Below, one piece after another: positions 61,253 through 64,000 of a stretch of DNA of 64,000 bases (position 1 is its first letter; each line of letters opens with the position of its first letter). This DNA is from Sediminicola sp963974715 (GTDB lineage: Bacteria > Bacteroidota > Bacteroidia > Flavobacteriales > Flavobacteriaceae): NCBI GenBank assembly GCA_963974715.1, contig CAXBDK010000013.1:1-64000 (forward strand). Reading direction: 5' to 3'. The translations under genes were made by a program, and so were the position numbers. The notes beneath the pieces were generated by a model, which searched no databases, had not been told where the DNA came from, and saw only the letters and a list, made by a program, of their open reading frames with translations.

Positions 61253-62683
61253 CTATAGTATATGTGGGTGGGTTTCCCTTCTTTCCAAAAGTACAACATT
61301 TTCAACATGGTGGGTCTGGGGAAACATATCCACCGATCGGACGGCCGTAATCCTGTACATTTGTTTCATCATTTCCAGGTCCCTTGCCTGTGTGGCACTG
61401 TTACAGCTGACATACACCACTTTTTCCGGACCAATTTCCAGGATCTGTGCCACCACGTCCTTATGCATGCCGTCCCGAGGGGGGTCCGTGATGATGACAT
61501 CGGGAGATCCATGGGCGGCGATAAAATCCTTGTTGAACAGGGTCTTCATATCGCCCGCAAAAAAATCGACATTTTCTATCCCGTTCAATCTGGCATTCTC
61601 CTTGGCATCTGCAATGGCCACGGGAACCGCTTCTATTCCTACCACCTTTTTCGCTTTCCTGGAAACAAATTGCGCAATTGTTCCCGTGCCCGTATACAGG
61701 TCGTACACCAATTCATTTCCCGTAAGGCCGGCAAAATCCCGAGTTATTTTATACAGTTCGTACGCCTGCTCGGAATTGGTCTGATAAAATGATTTCGCAT
61801 TGATCTTAAACTTGAGCCCTTCCATTTCTTCAAAAATATGGTCCCTTCCCGAAAAAAGGATAACCTCTTGATCATAAATGGTATCGTTCTGCTTTTGGTT
61901 GATCACGTAAAGAAGCGACGTTATTTGTGGGAAAGCTTCTGCCACATAGTCCAGCAACAGTTCCCTTTGTGCCTTATCGTCCCGATAAAACTGCAGGAGC
62001 ACCATAAGTTCCCCGGTAGAGGAAGTGCGGATCATAAGTGTCCTTAGCAGCCCCTCTTGGTTTCGTGGGTTGAAAAAAGCGAGTCCGTTACGTACGGCAA
62101 AATCCTTAATGGCCAACCTTATGGCGTTGGAGGGATCTTTCTGAAGATGACATTTTTGTATATCCAGTATCTTGTCCCACATTCCGGGAATATGGAAACC
62201 AAGGGCATTCCTGTCCGCTATCTCTTCTTGGGAGTTTATTTCCTCCAACGTCAGCCATCTGCTGTCGGAAAAGGAAAATTCCATCTTGTTCCTGTAAAAA
62301 TAAGGTTCCTTACAGCCTAGAATGGGCGTCACCGGAGGTAGTTCCAAATGGCCTATACGGACCAGGTTGTTTTCGACTTCCTTCTGTTTGTAGTAAAGCT
62401 GGTGGGAATACCCCATATCCTGCCATTTACACCCGCCACAAACCCCAAAATGCTGGCATTCGGGCGATGTCCGTTTATCCGACAGGGTATGGAAATGTAC
62501 GGCGACCCCTTCAAAATATGATTTTCGTTTTTTGGTGGTCTGTACGTCCACGATGTCGCCTGGCACGGTATTGGTAAGAAAGATTACCCTCCCGTCAGGG
62601 GCTTTTCCAATGGTCTTGCCCTTGGCCCCGGCATCCACCACCTGCACATTCTCAAAGATCTGTCTGTTGTTCTTTTTACGCAT
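61253..62683 (-). CDS. rlmD: 23S rRNA (uracil-C5)-methyltransferase RlmD
   Basis: This 476-aa enzyme has an N-terminal TRAM RNA-binding domain (about 5-65), an iron-sulfur site with CQHFGVCGGCKW and a later Cys, and an AdoMet domain (DLYTGTGTIAQF). The catalytic Cys is in VYVSCNSATQARDL, and DPPRDGMHKDV is the conserved motif. It methylates U1939-type positions of 23S rRNA. It is the first gene of a three-gene operon. Confidence 0.93.
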   Translation of the reverse strand: MRKKNNRQIFENVQVVDAGAKGKTIGKAPDGRVIFLTNTVPGDIVDVQTTKKRKSYFEGVAVHFHTLSDKRTSPECQHFGVCGGCKWQDMGYSHQLYYKQKEVENNLVRIGHLELPPVTPILGCKEPYFYRNKMEFSFSDSRWLTLEEINSQEEIADRNALGFHIPGMWDKILDIQKCHLQKDPSNAIRLAIKDFAVRNGLAFFNPRNQEGLLRTLMIRTSSTGELMVLLQFYRDDKAQRELLLDYVAEAFPQITSLLYVINQKQNDTIYDQEVILFSGRDHIFEEMEGLKFKINAKSFYQTNSEQAYELYKITRDFAGLTGNELVYDLYTGTGTIAQFVSRKAKKVVGIEAVPVAIADAKENARLNGIENVDFFAGDMKTLFNKDFIAAHGSPDVIITDPPRDGMHKDVVAQILEIGPEKVVYVSCNSATQARDLEMMKQMYRITAVRSVDMFPQTHHVENVVLLERRETHPHIL

Positions 62684-62764
62684 TGGGCAAAAGTAAAATC
62701 TTTTGGCGAATTAAGGGAAGCAACATACTAAATTGTGGTTAAAGTTACTACGGGCCAATGTTCC

Positions 62765-63160
62765 TTATTGCAGGGAAAGGGCAAGCTCCTTAATTTTTTC
62801 AATGGTGATCGGTTTTCCTATATGCCCATGTATGAACTTATGGTCCCGTAGCCTGATCATGTCTTTAGGGTCAATGGAAGAGGATACCACATAGATTACC
62901 GTACCGCCACCATGTAGTACTGTTTCCATTTCATCCAGAAACTGCCATCCGTCCATGACCGGCATATTTAGGTCGACAAAGATGATATCCGGAAGTGGGT
63001 GGCCCTCCGAGATTTCTTTTTTAAGGGAATTGGAAGCTTCCAATCCATCTTTAAAGACCATAAATTGGTTACAGAAACCTACCAGTTCCATTATTCGTTT
63101 TGTTCCAAAAACAAAAAGGGGGTCATCGTCAATAATGCAGACCGTATTAATTTTTCGCAT
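62765..63160 (-). CDS. Single-domain response regulator
   Basis: This 131-aa receiver domain has the acidic patch CIIDDDPLFVF, the phosphoacceptor Asp in IIFVDLNMPVMDGWQ, Ser in YVVSSSID and Lys in HIGKPI. It overlaps the upstream histidine kinase by 14 bases, so it is the cognate receiver. It has no output domain. Confidence 0.93.
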   Translation of the reverse strand: MRKINTVCIIDDDPLFVFGTKRIMELVGFCNQFMVFKDGLEASNSLKKEISEGHPLPDIIFVDLNMPVMDGWQFLDEMETVLHGGGTVIYVVSSSIDPKDMIRLRDHKFIHGHIGKPITIEKIKELALSLQ

Positions 63161-64000
63161 TTTTAAAATATAAAGTAAAGGTCGTTCCTATGTTCACCCT
63201 GCTTTCAACTTGGATCTTACCGCCCATGGCCTCTATTTGGTTCTTAACCATGAACAGTCCCACCCCCCTTGCGTGGGGATGGTAATGGAAGGTCTTGTAC
63301 ATGCCGAAAATTTTGTCCCCGTGCGCCTCCAGGTCCAGTCCCAACCCGTTATCTTGAATGGAAAGTAAGATATGGTCCGCCGTTGTTTCGGACCGGATGA
63401 TAATTTGGGGAGCTCTCTGCGGATCCGAATATTTAATGGCATTGGTGAGCAAATTTAATAGTATGCTTTCCAGATAGGCGGGCACGACCTCTATTTCGAT
63501 AGTGGTTTCGGTATGGTTCACCACGGTGCCATCGAGCTCCAAAAGCGACGCCTTGATGCCATGGATCGCCTTCTTGACGTATCTCCTTAGGTTTAGGGCG
63601 GCCAATTTTGTCTGGGTGGTACCGCCAAGTACGGTAATTTCGTTCAAATGCCCAATGGTGTCCTCCAAATTGGTGACTGCGGTGCTCAATAAAGGGAAAT
63701 AGTCATTATTGGCGGTTTCCGGATATTGGTGTTTTATAAGGTCCAGCAGCATGAGAAGGTTGCTGGAATGGGATCGAAGGTTATGGGAGACGATATGCGC
63801 AAAATTTTCCAAGCGTGCATTGTGTTCTTTGGTCACTTCCAGTAGATCGGATACTTTCTTCTCGGCCAACTTTCTTTTGGTGATATCCAGTATCTGGGAA
63901 ACAAAGTGTAATGGTCTTCCATGGCCCGACCGTACCAGGGAAACGGATAATAACGTCCATACAATTTTCTTTGACTTGTGCACGTACCTTTTTTCCAACT
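63147..64000 (-). CDS. Histidine kinase, N-terminus cut by the window edge
   Basis: About 284 residues are visible; the protein continues beyond base 64000. The visible part begins in the end of a PAS domain (PLHFVSQILDITKRK), followed by a DHp helix with HNLRSHSSNL (phosphoacceptor His in IVSHNLRSH) and a HATPase_c domain (LLNLLTNAIKYSD, IQDNGLGLDLE, GVGLFMVKNQIE). It phosphorylates the receiver encoded by the overlapping downstream gene. Confidence 0.9.
   Translation of the reverse strand, partial: LEKRYVHKSKKIVWTLLSVSLVRSGHGRPLHFVSQILDITKRKLAEKKVSDLLEVTKEHNARLENFAHIVSHNLRSHSSNLLMLLDLIKHQYPETANNDYFPLLSTAVTNLEDTIGHLNEITVLGGTTQTKLAALNLRRYVKKAIHGIKASLLELDGTVVNHTETTIEIEVVPAYLESILLNLLTNAIKYSDPQRAPQIIIRSETTADHILLSIQDNGLGLDLEAHGDKIFGMYKTFHYHPHARGVGLFMVKNQIEAMGGKIQVESRVNIGTTFTLYFKNAKN

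Overview
The window reads as a chromosomal stretch from a member of the Bacteroidota, most likely a marine Flavobacteriaceae. The support is a type IX secretion (T9SS type B) C-terminal domain on a giant surface protein, the rlmD neighbourhood with DUF6452- and DUF6048-like genes, a Bacteroidota-type tyrosine integrase, many two-component and AraC genes, and two large sugar/redox operons. I cannot name the genus from sequence alone.
Layout. (1) 1-5030: right end of an integrated element carrying a copper ATPase, a copper-chaperone-like protein, an MtfA-like peptidase and a tyrosine integrase. It ends at a 3' fragment of tRNA-Leu(TAG), with five GGTACAACA repeats around the junction. (2) 5372-13203: accessory, probably defensive genes, all on the minus strand: a Fic protein, a PD-(D/E)XK nuclease-like protein, an AAA_13 (PrrC/RloC-like) ATPase and a coupled pair of membrane proteins, one with a DUF4145/HEPN-like domain. 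(3) 13469-16491: the most interesting locus. An XRE regulator is followed on the plus strand by an unknown 120-aa protein, an ECF sigma factor and, one base after its stop, a compact Cas12f/TnpB-like protein. That protein has lost the RuvC catalytic residues and the zinc-finger/RuvC-III tail. A highly structured, guide-RNA-like intergenic sequence follows, with no CRISPR array. The layout fits a dCas12f-sigma RNA-guided transcription module. (4) 16547-30798: secreted redox/hydrolase clusters (molybdenum oxidoreductase, flavodoxin, aldo/keto reductases, esterase, hydrolases, cupin, CMD protein), arranged around two paralogous divergent AraC regulators. An ~80-bp dispersed repeat occurs at both ends of this block.
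(5) 30799-33737: a gene-poor region with dyad-symmetric DNA, a 55-aa gene and a large serine recombinase whose reading frame runs through tRNA-Leu(GAG). (6) 34008-41735: an L-fucose catabolic cluster: alpha-L-fucosidase, mutarotase, fuconate dehydratase, SDR dehydrogenase, FAH-family hydrolase and FMN L-lactate dehydrogenase. Together they turn fucosides into pyruvate by the non-phosphorylated route; the first two steps (fucose dehydrogenase, lactonase) are not recognisable here. (7) 42175-50993: a 1,579-aa multi-PAS histidine kinase with three response-regulator genes, a DeoR and a membrane AraC regulator. (8) 51411-55895: a ~1,494-aa cadherin-repeat, T9SS-sorted surface protein. (9) 56230-64000: mostly housekeeping genes (GAF, PAQR, ZIP, two rRNA methyltransferases, DUF proteins) and a response regulator/histidine kinase pair cut by the window edge.
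All function calls come from motif recognition in the given sequence and were not checked by database search.
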